In this document: piece by piece, positions 63,039-64,000 of the stretch
How the letters are laid out: each line of letters opens with the position of its first letter
How positions within the stretch are numbered: the first letter of the stretch is position 1
Origin: Shinella sp. SUS2
GTDB taxonomy: Bacteria > Pseudomonadota > Alphaproteobacteria > Rhizobiales > Rhizobiaceae
NCBI RefSeq assembly: GCF_001262505.1
Contig: NZ_KQ410733.1
Coordinates: forward strand, 124,001-188,000
Direction of reading: 5' to 3'
Length of the DNA stretch: 64,000 nucleotides
The notes under the pieces: model-generated
The model's database searches: none
The model's input: only the letters and a program-made list of their open reading frames with translations
What the model was told of the DNA's origin: nothing
Made by a program: the position numbers and the translations under genes

Positions 63039-64000
63039 TCAGGCGGATTGCCGTCGCGCGGCCGGCCTTTGCCGGACGGTGTTGTAGCGCTCCAGCAGGC
63101 GATCGGCCTTTGCCGGCGCAAAAAGATCGTCCAGCAGCAGATGCGCTGCACCGAAAAGCGCGCCATCCTCGCGCACGGTGGAGAGCACGATGGAGAGATC
63201 GCGGGTCGCGAGCGGCAGACAGCGTTGGTAGACGAGCTCGCGGATGCCTGAAAGCATCAGGTCTCCGCCGCGTGCCAGAGTGCCGCCTATTACGATGAGA
63301 CTCGGATTGATGATGCTGACGACGTCGGAAATGACTTCGCCAATCGTGCGGCCGGCGGCGCGCAGCAGCATCAGGGCCTCGGGTTTACGCTGTTCGACGA
63401 GGTCGATCACGTCGCGGGCGGTCTCGGCGCGAAAACCGCGAGCCGAGAGGTCTCGGGCGATCGCCCAGCCGGCGGCGCGCGCCTCCACGCAGCCGAATTT
63501 GCCGCAGCGGCAGAGCGGTGCGTCTTCGGAGAGGAACTGGATGTGGCCGATATCGCCGGCCGCGCCCTGCGCTCCGCGAAACAGCCGCCCGCCGGCAATC
63601 ATGCCGCTGCCCATGCCCGTCCCGACTTTCACGAAGAGCATGTCGTCCACCGCGGGGAAGCGGCGTTTGTGTTCGCAGATCGTCATGAGGTTCACGTCGT
63701 TCTCGACATAAACGGGTACGTCGAAGCGCGTGTTGAGGTGCCCGATGATGTCGAACTCGTCCCAGCCGGGCAGGACCGAGGGGCCGACGACGCAGCCACG
63801 CTTGAAATCGACGGGTGTCGGCAGGCTGAGGCTGATGCCGAGAAAGAAGCCGTGCGTCTCCTTGGCTTCCGAGGCCAGGGCGTCGAAAGCGTCGCCGATC
63901 TGCGCCAGTGTCGCCTCCGGGCCGCTCGCGACGGAAAAGGGCAATGTCGTCTGGGCGAGGATCGACGGCGTCAGGTCCATGGCGGCGAGGTGGATATGCG
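63039..64000 (-). CDS. ROK-family transcriptional regulator or sugar kinase (partial)
   Basis: The frame is open to the window edge; the visible 320 residues lack the N-terminal part, so a DNA-binding domain may lie outside. The first part (HIHLAAMDLTPSILAQT) corresponds to the usual second strand of the ROK fold. GSGMIAGGRLFRGAQGAAGD is the ATPase-like signature, and GDIGHIQF with CRCGKFGCVEARAAG holds the His and Cys ligands of the structural zinc site. ROK proteins are glucose-type kinases or NagC/Mlc-type repressors; the position next to accessory genes favours a repressor. It ends 95 bases from the kinase start on the same strand. Confidence 0.85.
   Translation of the reverse strand, partial: HIHLAAMDLTPSILAQTTLPFSVASGPEATLAQIGDAFDALASEAKETHGFFLGISLSLPTPVDFKRGCVVGPSVLPGWDEFDIIGHLNTRFDVPVYVENDVNLMTICEHKRRFPAVDDMLFVKVGTGMGSGMIAGGRLFRGAQGAAGDIGHIQFLSEDAPLCRCGKFGCVEARAAGWAIARDLSARGFRAETARDVIDLVEQRKPEALMLLRAAGRTIGEVISDVVSIINPSLIVIGGTLARGGDLMLSGIRELVYQRCLPLATRDLSIVLSTVREDGALFGAAHLLLDDLFAPAKADRLLERYNTVRQRPAARRQSA

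Overview
The window is GC-rich (low-to-mid 60s percent by eye), densely coded DNA with many reverse-strand operons. Its gene families point to an alphaproteobacterium of the Rhizobiales, most likely Rhizobiaceae: a short-form phosphatidylserine decarboxylase of rhizobial type, an RhtX/FptX-type siderophore importer, heterotetrameric sarcosine oxidase, DUF2218, a pentapeptide-repeat protein of rhizobial type and a three-subunit GMC dehydrogenase. I see no rRNA, tRNA, replication, phage, transposase or CRISPR sequence. The content is accessory metabolism and stress response, as expected of a chromid, megaplasmid or variable chromosomal region.

Region 1 (1-14.1 kb) is stress and housekeeping: a truncated CDF metal exporter, a PCuAC-like protein without metal ligands, a secreted RTX repeat protein, oxyR convergent with catalase katA, a MocR regulator, psd, an amidotransferase with a thioredoxin-like partner, an exported RidA protein divergent from a TetR gene across a highly symmetric operator, DUF2200 and DUF808 proteins, and a DHA2 exporter divergent from its MarR regulator.

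Region 2 (14.1-28.8 kb) is iron. One system (reverse strand) is a TonB receptor with an N-terminal signalling domain, a periplasmic binding protein, two permeases, an ATPase, then an ECF sigma/FecR pair. The second is an AraC regulator divergent from an RhtX-type importer, a TonB receptor without signalling domain and a FAD monooxygenase that may process the imported siderophore.

Region 3 (28.9-41.3 kb) holds a ribbon-helix-helix protein, a VOC protein, a Tat-exported GMC dehydrogenase (small subunit, FAD subunit with a cysteine cluster, cytochrome c), a soxBDAG operon with a TetR gene upstream and a LivK-like binding protein downstream, and a CYTH/CHAD protein.

Region 4 (41.5-61.8 kb) is the most interesting part: four transcription units around an IclR regulator. 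The reverse unit at 50.1-41.5 kb encodes a peptide-type ABC transporter (two permeases, two ATPases) run together with a family III CoA-transferase, an enoyl-CoA hydratase/3-hydroxyacyl-CoA dehydrogenase fusion and an aldehyde dehydrogenase. The IclR gene is followed by an AcoC-like lipoyl/hydrolase E2. A reverse unit carries acyl-CoA dehydrogenase, OtnK and OtnC. The forward unit at 55.7-61.8 kb carries a fused E1 alpha-beta, the ABC binding protein, a class III aminotransferase and a class IV aminotransferase resembling (R)-amine transaminases. IclR-like operators lie at both divergent promoters. I infer a regulated uptake and catabolic pathway for an amine-bearing compound whose substrate I cannot name.

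Region 5 (61.9-64 kb) has a LytS-type histidine kinase interrupted by a one-base frameshift and a ROK-family regulator cut by the window end.
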